A stretch of DNA of 64,000 nucleotides from Stratiolaelaps scimitus (lineage: Eukaryota; Arthropoda; Arachnida; Mesostigmata; Laelapidae): assembly GCA_019614645.1 (NCBI GenBank), contig JABWDB010000034.1, positions 2,170,001-2,234,000 of the forward strand, given 5' to 3'. A model generated the notes under the pieces. That model was not told the DNA's origin, did not search any database, and saw only the letters and a program-made list of their open reading frames with translations. Positions 24,510 through 34,369 of the stretch are shown one piece after another. Made by a program: the position numbers and the translations under genes. How positions within the stretch are numbered: the stretch's first letter is position 1; each line of letters begins with the position of its first letter.

Positions 24510-25680
24510 TTTCGCCGACTACCTGCCTTTACTCTCTGTATACCACTCCGTCGAGGTTCAATTAATAATAAGCATATACACGTATGTACACGTACATACG
24601 TTCTACCAAGCTAACAGGAAAACAGAAAAGGGAGACAACGTATTTCGCGCTTGAAAGACCACCCGAAGTGCCCGCAAACTGTAATTGCAATTCGTTACAG
24701 ACGCTAACAAATCGCAAACGTTACCTTCGTTGCCAGAATGCAGTAATAGTCGAACAAATATTTCATAAAAATATTAATCACTCTCAGTCCCCTGCAAGAC
24801 AGGATACCTTTCTTCCGCTGGCCATATTTCTGTACGATTACGTCTACTAAGCTGTACTTACACGGGGCGGCGCAACGCGAAGTTTCGCTATGAAGATACT
24901 GTGTCGCTGTCGTTTGAAGTTGTGTGCGTAGACTTCGGGTGAGTCACGTTGTTGTCGTTGCAGAGACGGAACGTGTCGGCTATTTGATTCAACCTTCAGG
25001 TGTTGTGGTTTTTATGGGATTATGGGTAGTTCGGGAACGCACATAACAATAGATGAAACAGGCAGACTACCAAAGGGACAAACTAGCAAACTTCAAGGCA
25101 TGTCTTTTTTGGGTCGGAATACGATTCACGATAATCAGCGTCTACAAGCGATCGGTGTTACCGCGTCTGGGAAGGGCTAGAGGCAATAGCAGCATTGTAT
25201 CATAGACGATTTAATATTAATATTAAGATGAACAACTGTAGGGATACAGGTCCGGCCTCGCGCAAACACGATCACTCAGGAACATTTCCCTAACTTCCCA
25301 CTGCTTCATGTGTATGCAGATATATATATATATATAAATATGGCAGTGATAATTGTGTTAAAGGCTATAAACCATTTACATCAAACGTGAGCTAATGAAG
25401 TGGAACAATAAAAAGGCGTTCAACGACAGATCAAAACAGAACAACCATTGTGCCTCGTTCCCCCTATCTCTCCATATATAGATATGTATACGTATAATAC
25501 CATACAATATGTAAATGAATCCTGGTCGTCGCGCCACTTGGCCACGTTTACACCTCGCAATTGTATGTTCACGTCAGCATTTTCGCTCGGCGTTAAAATG
25601 CCCAACATCTCATGGAACGCAGAGGAGAAGCTTCCTGCATTCACTGTACACATATAGCATGACGATATATTTCGTCATTT
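24510..25680. other. AT-rich interval without gene
   Basis: Unique AT-rich DNA. It contains a 22-bp near-palindrome at 24580-24601, a TTAATATTAATATTAA palindrome near 25210 and a short TA array at 25318-25340. No coding or RNA-gene signal recognised. Confidence 0.5.
24580..24601. repeat. 22-bp near-perfect palindrome
   Basis: ACGTATGTAC (24580-24589) and its exact reverse complement (24592-24601) are separated by AC. The whole element alternates purine and pyrimidine, so it could form either a cruciform or Z-DNA. Its function is unknown. Confidence 0.85.
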
Positions 25681-26987
25681 TCCTCTGACGATTTCGTTAT
25701 CAGCACGACGAACAAACAGAGACAGTCGCCGTCATCAGCAGCAGTGGCCGCAGCCGAGGTCCCTCTCCGGACGCGACTGGCGGGGCCTGCCAGCTGGAGC
25801 AAGTGACAACAATTAGCCAGCCAGCGTGAGAGAAATGGAAATTCTTTTGGCGCCTGTGCAGCGGCTTTATGTACGGGTCATTTTTTCATGACTTTCCTGC
25901 GTGCTGCCGCTACGATTTTTGCGGCCCTCTTGAATATCACGCGCATGCTCTCGAGCTCTCGCTGGCTAGCGGAATACCTACATAGCTGTTGAAGGTAGAA
26001 GGGAAAAGGGCCCAATGTTGGTTGGTTGGGTGAGCAGATGGACGGAGGAACTGGTCAGGGAATGGAAATCAACGTGGACCTTTCCCGCGGACCATGCCAG
26101 CTATAGCTACATATATATTCGTATAGACGTGGCTGCTACCATTGTGCAGTTGTGTGCGTTCGGTGTGATACTCGCTTTCTCGCTCTCTCGCTCTCTCCAT
26201 CTCATCTCTCTATATCTTCTATGGCTCCGCCTCACTGTTTTCCTGCCCAGCTGCGCCGTTCTTCAGAGAAGCGGCAGAATTTCCTCCCTCAAACTGAAGG
26301 AAGCACACGTCTGCTTCGAGTGTTGTGTGAAAGATGCGCTCAAGTGACTGCGTGAGGGGCCGTGAAAGGCAGGTCGCACCGGTAGGTAGGGTACCATCGC
26401 CCGCTAGCTAGCTTGCAATGCCGACAACGCTTTTCTATTGCCCGAGGCCATGCTACCGGTGGAAACAATCACCAAGACCTTCCATTTCCGCTTGCTTACT
26501 CGGGGGAAAATGAGTTTTAGAAAATGGACTCCTCGAGCTTGTTGCCTCGTGTGAATCGGACGTTTTCTGTACCTAGACGCTAGTCGGAATCGGCACAACC
26601 TCTGGGAGCTTTCCAGGAGCGCATTTCCCCTGCTGGGTTAGACTGGTAGTTGGCTGGTGGTGGTCGTCGCCACCGCCTTGTTGTTCGTTCAAATCTATTC
26701 GCCCACCCGCGCGCCAATCTCCCATCTTCACATTTGCCTGACAACGCATGTCGAGCACTGCATTGGCAGGCGGACAGCATCGTGGTACACGCAGCTGCTT
26801 CTCGTAGGTGGAAGATGCTTTGGACGTCACCATTTCTCCCCTCTTCCCTCGACCATGCGCCGCGGCGGTGGCGGCGGAGACAACTAATACTGTGGAATGG
26901 GTGCACACCGCTGCCGCCATCTCGTATCGTTTGGGGGAGTGTGCGTGGGTGGACGTGTATGTATGTTACGGTATATGTAGCACTGTA

Positions 26988-27018
26988 AATATATATATAT
27001 ATATATATATATATAGAT
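26988..27018. repeat. (TA)n microsatellite
   Basis: About 25 bases of pure TA followed by GATATAG. Confidence 0.95.
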
Positions 27019-27309
27019 ATAGGTTCGAGTGGTCTTGGTAGTAAAGGGGTACTTGGAAGAGGAGTCTGTGCTGGTCGTTGGTGGCTTGGAGGCGAGAGAG
27101 AGAAGCGTGGGTTCCGCTGTTTCGTTCGTCGATGCGTCCGTTCCTCGTCCCATTCGTTCCCAACCTCGCGCCGGCAAGCGGAGGTGTTTTGAGTGACTGA
27201 CTGGAGCTGTCCTTGCGGTACGATGGCGTTCGAAGCAGCCAGGACGGGGACCCCCAAACTCAGGGCCGTCCGTGGCGGGGTCCCCCTCCCTTGAGGCTGC
27301 GAGGCTGCA

Positions 27310-27316
27310 GTGTGTT

Positions 27317-27347
<31 letters not shown>

Positions 27348-27348
27348 T
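27310..27348. repeat. (TG)n microsatellite
   Basis: TG dinucleotides, pure from about 27320 to 27347. The complementary strand reads as Thr-His alternation in a chance frame. Confidence 0.95.
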
Positions 27349-29809
27349 TCTACGAGTGTACATGTGAGTGAGTGCGCTGTTGTGGATGAAAGAAGATGTT
27401 GCCTTAGAGGACGCCTTGGACCGAGTCCCTCGGCTCTGGCATCGCCTTCAAGTCATTTCCGTCGGCGTGAGACTGCGGTCCCCGCCAGCCCTCTCCGTTC
27501 CGGCGCCTCCGCAAAGGGAAGCAGTTGTGCAAGCGTTGCAGGCTTGCGTCCATGGCATCACTTCATGCTGGCTTCAACGCTTGGCCTCGACAGCGACTGT
27601 GCTGCTGGATGGAGCTGCAAAAGCATCACGCCAGAGCACCAGAGAAGAGGAAGTCCACCGTTTTTGGACATATGCCGCCCAGCGTCACACGATGGCTGGC
27701 GGACGGACGGGACAGGGGGTCCGGCCGGCCGACTCACGCGGTGGATGCGGTGCTGGGCCCGAATCAGGAGAGCGCCGTCCGGACCCTCGTCTGTGGCGAT
27801 GAAGACCCTGAAGGAAGCCTGGTGGCTCGGCCCACTAAGAATGGGTGATGGCATCGTGGGTCTCTATCGGAATCCATCGGATACGATAAGATTCGGTAAT
27901 CGCCGGAAAAACTTTCGTCGGCCCTGTTCAATGCGATATGCGCACACACCAGATCAGAAGCAGCCTCGCCAGAAGCGAAACTAAAAAAAATACAGCCGAC
28001 AAGAGCTGACGTTTCTTTCCGGAGAAGGAAATGCAAACTGGTCGGAAGTTGGCCATGAACACCGAATGAACTAGAAGCCCGAACGTGTGTCAGCCAGTCC
28101 GTCTGATAAACACCACAAACGAATTCCCTGCTGTACCGTCCATATGAAGAACGCCTCGACAGAGGCAGCGAGCGCATCGTCAGACGCAGCCTCCGATAAG
28201 CTCCAAGGCACCAAGAGTCGTTACATTTCAATAAAGCTATACAGAGCTTTGAAACTCAACTCGAAAGCTGAAGAATGACGAGGCGGGCAGGGATATATAA
28301 GCGTTCAAGGAAATTGAAGATTATGCGGGCTAATGTCACATGAGAATGTTCAGTAGTAGACACACCGTGTTAAGCTTGATGGCTTGCTCCGATTGCACGA
28401 TAACAGATGGTGATAAACTTCGTGCCAATGAGGATCGCATTGCTGCACGTATGCTATACGATTTTGACGACGGTTGACGACTATGCGCCACAGCATTGGC
28501 AAACGTTATGCATTATAGCTGAGAAAGCAACTGCGGTTTCTAGTCCATGTCAAGTATTGCGTTCAGGACATACGTGTGTTCGCGCATATGTATATTTAAA
28601 TATGTATTGAATAGCGAGCGATAATTTGTGCAAATGCACGCCCGCGAGATAGACACGCAGGCATGCCAGAGCATCCCTTGCTCATCCGTTGAGTTGACGA
28701 AGGGGACACTGACACGCGGCGATCACGAGAGTTTAGCGACGTCTTGGTGGTACGCCTCGCTCGACGCCCCGCTCCCCGATGGTCGACCGTGGCCATGCGA
28801 TATTCCTTCGTTTGCTGTGCTCTCCTCTGTATCTGCCTCGCATGCTTGGCTGTGTACTCGCGTCATTGTGTATATCTGTCAGTATCTATATGTTCATAGG
28901 GCGATGTCGACGAATGTCGAGAGCGCTCGTCTGTGATAACATGCGCCGCTATCGGAAAAACAACGTCGTTGTGCGGCAGCGGCGCACGGCTTCATGGAGG
29001 ACTTCATGTCATGACAGGCATGGAACACGCATAGCACACATTCGCCTTACTTCGCTCACGCGGACACGCACATACACACACACACACAGACATCCACGCA
29101 CGCTGTAAACGACGCGGAGAAGGCGAAGATGCACGGGCAAAATAGAGCCGAATTTATTCATGGCCTCGGCATTGCACTGCGAACAATAGCCGTACACAGC
29201 AGCTCTTGCCAGCCTTGCCGGCGTTCCCAAATGCCCAGGGCCGCCGTTCCCCCCGAGGGGGCCTGCTTACGCCTCTCTTCTCGTCTCTCGGTCTCGCTCC
29301 TCCTCGATCTCACCATGTCGCTCTCTCCCTGCGCGAAAAGAAGTGGCTCACGGCTGCCACAGAGCTCGCTAGCTCACACACGCATAAGAAAACCGGAGAG
29401 AAGAAGGCGTTATCAGGGAGGCAGGCAGGCCAAGGCCTGCGCCGAGCCTTGGCCAGGCCAGCTTCGGTCTCGGTCTCGGCCTCGGCCTCGTCTGTGGGAC
29501 CAACAAGAGAGAACGATGTCGGCGACAAAGGGAAAAAGAGGCCTAGAGGGAACGCCGGAGTGAGGCAAAGCAAAAGGAGCCTTGGCGGAGACGGCGACGG
29601 GGACGCTTCGGTATCGCACGGTATCGCGCGACAGCATCGATCCACGACGCTGGATTGGAATGTACGATCATCGCGCTGGCACTCGCATCGCGCTGGTACT
29701 CGCCACGGAGAGGCGAGCCGGAGAAGAACGCGAAGAAAAAAACGACCCTGCAATGGAAAAAAGCAGTGAGAAAAACGAGGGAATGGTAGCTCCCTCCTCG
29801 TCTCGCTCT

Positions 29810-29810
29810 A

Positions 29811-29843
<33 letters not shown>
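29810..29843. repeat. (CT)n microsatellite
   Basis: CT repeat with one TG interruption, giving Ser-Leu alternation on plus and Arg-Glu on minus. Confidence 0.95.
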
Positions 29844-29844
<1 letters not shown>

Positions 29845-30080
29845 GTTTTCGCTGGCCGGTGATGCCGGCCTCGTGCGTTTAGTCGAGCTCGGCTTCTGGG
29901 TCTCCTTTTTCCTCTCTCTCTTTATTTTGCCATCTCTCTTTCTCACTCTGGTGAATGTTTGTTCCTTTTCGCACGCCGCTGTCGATGAGTCGAATCGACT
30001 GGGGGCGGGCAGGCGGGGGGAAATACTCAATGGGCAATGGGCGAAAAAGGGAACTAGTGATCCCAAGACTCGTTCCTCCT

Positions 30081-30118
30081 CCACCCCCCACCCCCCCCCA
30101 CCCCCCAGTGCCAGCCCC
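30081..30118 (-). repeat. C-run cluster; G-quadruplex motif on minus strand
   Basis: The plus strand has C6 (30084-30089), C9 (30091-30099), C6 (30101-30106) and C4 (30115-30118), the first three separated by single A. The minus strand therefore has at least four G runs of 3 or more with very short loops, which satisfies the usual G-quadruplex pattern. Whether it folds in vivo is unknown. Confidence 0.85.
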
Positions 30119-31375
30119 ATGCTACGAGACGATGGGGAAGGGTGGCGGGTAGGAATCTTCAGCCTGCTTCTTGACAGTGGGGCGGCGGCGGCGGCACATG
30201 GCCTGAGAAGCGGGGGGCCAGCGGGGAGCCCCCTGATATCGGTGATGGCCCGGCTGTCGGTGAGGAGGAACACGACGGGTCGCGCGGCCCGAGCCGTCGT
30301 GCCTGGGCTTTCCGACGACCGGGGGGGGGGGGGCAGAGCCGAACATGAAAGTGCCATCGTCGAAAAAGCGGCTGCCGGCAGCGAAACGCCGCGACGCAGG
30401 ACGCAGATGGAACGGAGGGAAGCAGCACAGTCGGAACCGAGAGATGCCAGAAAAACGGATTGAACGTAGGATGATGCTCGGTCAGATGCTCACAGCGCAG
30501 CCCGGAGGTCGCGCGCGCCGACGAGGGCGAACCGAGGCCGCACGAGACATCACCGGAGAGGGAGGCATCGAAGACGCGGGGAGCGGTGTGTTTGTGCGGG
30601 GGAGGGGGTCGAGGAGATCCGATTCGGGATCGGTCGGAATAGTGGAATCATACTGGAATGGTGTGCGAACTCCTCGGAACAAAATTTTTCCGGAACGCAT
30701 TTACCCGACGAACGTCGGGGGCTGAGTCCGGAGCGGGAGCCGAGGCGCCGGAGCGGCTCGCAGCCGTCTCGTGCCGCTCTACGACACAAAGTTCGACCTC
30801 CCTTGCTCTGTCTCTGGCTGACTGGCTCGGTGCTCGCCGTTCGCGTGCTATGCACAACCCGCGAGACCCGGCAGCAGTCCCGTTCTAGTTATTCGCGAAT
30901 GTTGAATGCGGCAATGCGTGTGCAAGCAGGGTCATGCGAGCTGTGTTAGGCAAGCTCCACCGGGCATCTGCGCTTACCCATCGTCACTCCCTGTGTACGA
31001 GTCAGCACACAGCAGCTGTACACGTCCGGGGATATTCACCGACACTGCAGAGGACCAGCTCGCCTCCAGTGGTGGTGGTGGTTGTTGTTGCGAATGCAGT
31101 TGTCGTTGCTGTCTGCCGCTTGTTGTGCATGTCGCCGCCCTTGTCGGCCTTGAAAATACAAATGGGGCGGCGCTGTCGCATGGCGCGTCGGCGCGCCATC
31201 GCAGCGAGCCTGTATAATCAGCAGGAACTTCAATAAGCACAAACTGAAAGCGCAGAGCAGAGCAGGCGGCGAACCGAAAGCAAACCGGCTCAGTGTCGAA
31301 CTCGACGTTCGCGATATCAGCCAACATGGGACGGAATATGGCATCCATATGCATACGCAAATACGGAAACCATCG

Positions 31376-31426
31376 TCATCATCATCATCGCTGCCATCAT
31401 CGTCATCACCATCGCCGGTTTCAGCA
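31376..31426. repeat. CATCAT/CATCGT triplet-hexamer repeat
   Basis: Imperfect CAT and CGT triplets over about 50 bases. The minus strand gives a Met/Ala-rich chance frame. Confidence 0.85.
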
Positions 31427-31499
31427 GCAGTAGCAAGGGCACCGGAAACGGAATCATAACACCAACATACTGGAACGGGGCCCTTGGCGCCTGCGTTGG

Positions 31500-32050
31500 C
31501 AATTTCACGATACGGCTACGCCCTGTTCACAGATAGATGAGTATATCGCGAAACAACAACCTTATATATATATATGCATAGATCTAGGCATAGGTGTCTT
31601 TCCGTGTGCGTACGCACGCCGGCAATACAAACTAGTAATATATACATATATGTATAACGTATATGGGAGCAAATTCAAGGCACGCAAATCCAATCCAACC
31701 GAAACAGCAAAATTGCACACATATATATATATATATATATATATGGCAATAACATAATCGTAGAGAAATCGTGAAAACAAGATACAGGCAAGATCGACAG
31801 GAATTATATACAAAAGTAAATAAATCTATAGAATACACCATGCCCACCGGGGCTTACCTTTCTCTTCGCCGACTAAAAGAAGAAGAAGAAGATGGAAGGC
31901 CGGTTAGTTTTCTGATTGGATATTATTCGTATAATATAATTAATCAATACAACGTTATTATATATATATACATATTTATACACTTATATATATATATGTT
32001 ATGTAATATACTATATTGTTCATGTGCAAAAAATTATTGATGTACAAACA
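31500..32050. other. AT-rich interval with TA arrays
   Basis: Several TA arrays (about 31564-31575, 31640-31655, 31719-31745, 31962-31975 and 31985-31999) lie in AT-rich unique DNA. A short lysine/glutamate-rich frame at 31771-32040 ends in TA-driven Tyr-Ile sequence and is probably not coding. Confidence 0.6.
31719..31745. repeat. (TA)n microsatellite
   Basis: Uninterrupted TA run of about 25 bases. Confidence 0.95.
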
Positions 32051-32055
32051 TCGAG

Positions 32056-32376
32056 TCAAGAAACGAAGCATTCGCTCACTACAGCGAGTGGCTTCTGCTG
32101 ATTGTTTCTTGCCCGATGTTCATTAGCCACTTCATATGAAATAGCGATCAGCATCGTGCCCCAAGAGCATAGCTGCTGTATGAAGCTAAAATCACCGTAG
32201 TATAACAGGTACACAGCTGTTGGCAGTTGCTGTGTTAGCAGGACAAATAACGGTACTAGCCCTAGTTCGACGAGAGTGAAAACAAGCCAACCGAACCGGA
32301 CGCGCACATCTGTGCCGCCACCGTTGACGCCAAGATTAAGGAATAACTCGAAGCAGGCGAGAAAAGTTGAACAATA
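32056..32376 (-). CDS. Candidate exon or pseudogene of unknown membrane protein
   Basis: A 106-codon open frame runs from just after a TAG (32377-32379) to a TGA at 32056-32058. There is no ATG near the start, so if real it is an internal or last exon; the upstream TTGACTAG could serve as a weak acceptor. Unlike other frames here it is not built from a microsatellite. It reads as two hydrophobic segments (roughly residues 32-60, beginning FGWLVFTLVELG, and 70-86, containing WGTMLIAIS) followed by a polar tail rich in Asn, Gln, Arg and Lys. The layout could fit a multipass membrane protein, but I recognise no family. An isolated frame of this length can arise by chance in 64 kb. Confidence 0.25.
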   Translation of the reverse strand, partial: YCSTFLACFELFLNLGVNGGGTDVRVRFGWLVFTLVELGLVPLFVLLTQQLPTAVYLLYYGDFSFIQQLCSWGTMLIAISYEVANEHRARNNQQKPLAVVSECFVS

Positions 32377-32379
32377 CTA

Positions 32380-33950
32380 GTCAACTGGACTGGTACTGCT
32401 ATATCTATATATATATATACCCGATACGTTCGTAGAGGAAGATATTCCTCTCATAAAGAAACGAAGCGGCTTCCAACGTAGATTTCAGAAGACAATCGTG
32501 GTGAGCAAGATAACATAAACATCATCATGGGATACTTCATGTAAGAATCAGGCATGCCCTGACAAAAATCGAGCAAAATTATTGCTGTTATTTAATATAT
32601 GAAGAGCTAACGAGAGAGGCTGTTGCCACCATGCAGGCAATATTCGTGTGAATAGCTGTGACTTCGTCTAGCGCTTTTAACGTATAAATAAAACACAACC
32701 AACCACCGTGAACAAGGAGAAACCGCAGAATTATCTCATGCCGTCCGCGGATAATTCCAGGATATTACCGCCATCGCGATCACGCGGAGAAGTTGCTCAA
32801 AACTCAAGACACACTCAAACACCCCTTGAGTAGCGCCTACCCCCTATGATCTAATCAGTCGCTTAAGTACAATGAGTAGTTGATTATGGCGAAATCCGCG
32901 ATGCCTTCATATTCTGACCATACTGCCCATTTAATTTCCACCCCAACCCACCCCCCATCATTTTAATTCAACATCCTCCCGACCTTATATAATATATATT
33001 TAGCTTCGGGCAATCTCGAACAGAAATTATTTGTATTATTTATTTATCAGAACTCAACCCATAACTCTATTCACTTAAAGGGACAATAGCCCGCGCGGAA
33101 TGACAAACTGTGGCCGGATAGGGTCTAGCAGATATGGCAATCCCATATTTAGCCAGGGTGTGCTTACCTATATAGCGCATATATGTACATAAAGATCACA
33201 TTATTGGATAACTGCGCCCCGGTGCGCCGTTACCTCCCTGCCGCCTTACCGACCGCAATGCATTACCGTCTACTGGTGCCATTTATCTTTTTGGGCAAAG
33301 TGTGTTTGAATTCGCGTCCTCGCTCTCTCTCTATCCCTTCATCTCTCTCTCTCTTTCTCCCAATATATATATATATATATATTCCGTTGTCGATGTGGTT
33401 CGGCGGCAGAGCAATTACGCTATGGGCTGGCTTACTGCGGCGGGTGTTCGCCACAGCGGGGGCCGAGTTGGTCCGGCGAAATGCCGGTGTCGGGGAAAAA
33501 GTTAAGATAAATGCTCGGAGTAAATTATTACAGGCCGCACAGGCGAGCATATAGGTTAGGGCCTAATCTGGCCTTGCGTTAATGAGTCCTACCCGATGCT
33601 GTGCCCATCGAGTAGGCCAGCAGCATCATTAAATGAGAAGTATACATATGGTAATGTTGAGTTTGAAGGCGGTTAGGTGTAACAAACCTTCAAAATGGCG
33701 AAGTTAAAATGTAATTCGTCTAGAAATCTTACAATGCACTGTATATGCCAGTGATGACGCTACAACTATTCTATACTTGACTCTGGATAGTATATTTCTT
33801 CGCATAGCATGTAAAAGGGAATTAAAATTCACCACGAAAAACCAGCCTTGGCAATGTCCTTACGATCCTCGCGATGAAAATCGAAATTCTATTCGGTATA
33901 CACAATTGGATGCCATTATTTGGATTAATTTCCTCTGCTCAGAATGTATA
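32380..33950. other. AT-rich interval, no supported gene
   Basis: Unique AT-rich DNA with a short AGAGGAA/TTCCTCT hairpin (32434-32451), a TATATATA run near 32405, and a CT array followed by a TA array at 33320-33382. The frame at 33183-33554 crosses these repeats and looks spurious. Confidence 0.5.
33320..33382. repeat. Compound (CT)n-(TA)n microsatellite
   Basis: CT runs with short breaks, then about 19 bases of pure TA. Confidence 0.92.
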
Positions 33951-34032
33951 GTCTTAAGTTTCAACTTTGATCTGCAAAGGCCGAGTCCTCCCCACAATAT
34001 TATCCTATCGAGCCCTGCCGTGTGACATATAA

Positions 34033-34093
34033 GAGAGCTTAAGCATTGTAAAATTGCAGCTCCTTCAATAAACCAATAAACCTTTACCTTTAC
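34033..34093 (+). mobile_element. LINE 3' end, copy A (plus strand)
   Basis: It shares the block CTTAAGCATTGTAAAATTGC, then CAG(C/T)TCC and AATAAACC, with the 3' end of the reverse-transcriptase-bearing LINE at 50388-50436. It is close to copy B at 37641-37700 over about 55 bp, including two AATAAA-type signals and a CTTTAC/CTTTAC terminal repeat. No RT frame lies upstream, so it is strongly 5'-truncated, as is usual for non-LTR elements. Its 3' end is followed within about 11 bases by a tRNA-like A box. Confidence 0.8.
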
Positions 34094-34094
34094 A

Positions 34095-34148
34095 CGTGAG
34101 TCGTGGCCGAGCTGGTCGGGTCTCGATATCTGACGACTGTTCACGAGC
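34095..34148 (+). mobile_element. tRNA-like fragment with A box after LINE tail
   Basis: TGGCCGAGCTGG (34104-34115) fits the Pol III A-box consensus TRGYNNARNNGG at every position, and the preceding GTCG extends the resemblance to the 5' part of serine-type tRNAs. A TGTTCACGAGC segment (34138-34148) is only a weak B-box match. The ends also fold: AGTCGT (34099-34104) pairs with ACGACT (34133-34138), and CGTG (34095-34098) with CACG (34142-34145). There is no complete cloverleaf, so it is not a functional tRNA. It may be the head of a tRNA-derived SINE. Confidence 0.4.
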
Positions 34149-34222
34149 ATTAATTTACGTTCGTATCGCTGGCCCCACGATGCTTTCCTCTGTTGGGCAA
34201 ACAGCGGAAGCATGCCTTTCTA

Positions 34223-34225
34223 TAT

Positions 34226-34266
<41 letters not shown>
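34223..34266. repeat. Compound (AC)n-(TA)n microsatellite
   Basis: Short ACAC run grading into about 27 bases of TA. Confidence 0.93.
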
Positions 34267-34267
<1 letters not shown>

Positions 34268-34369
34268 GTATGTAGCTCTGAGCTGAGGCACACACAATCT
34301 GTGTATATCGATTAACCGGACTGGCGGTTCTCTCTCTCAACAACAGATCATCTCGTCGATGATAAAATT

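Larger units (their letters stand above)
25690..31500. other. GC-rich block, no supported gene
   Basis: Contains a TA array (26988-27018), a TG array (27310-27348), a CGGTCT/CGGCCT hexamer run (29464-29490), a CT array (29810-29843), a C-rich G-quadruplex-type tract (30081-30118) and CAT-type repeats (31376-31426). The 293-codon plus frame at 29582-30463 and the 229-codon minus frame at 29668-30357 overlap almost completely, and both consist largely of Ser, Arg, Glu and Pro runs. I do not call either a gene. Confidence 0.5.

Noticed and set aside
29582..30463. 293-codon plus-strand open frame
   Set aside because: It overlaps a 229-codon minus-strand frame over most of its length. Ser-Leu and Arg-Glu runs come from a CT array and Pro runs from C tracts. 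There is no domain or splice support.
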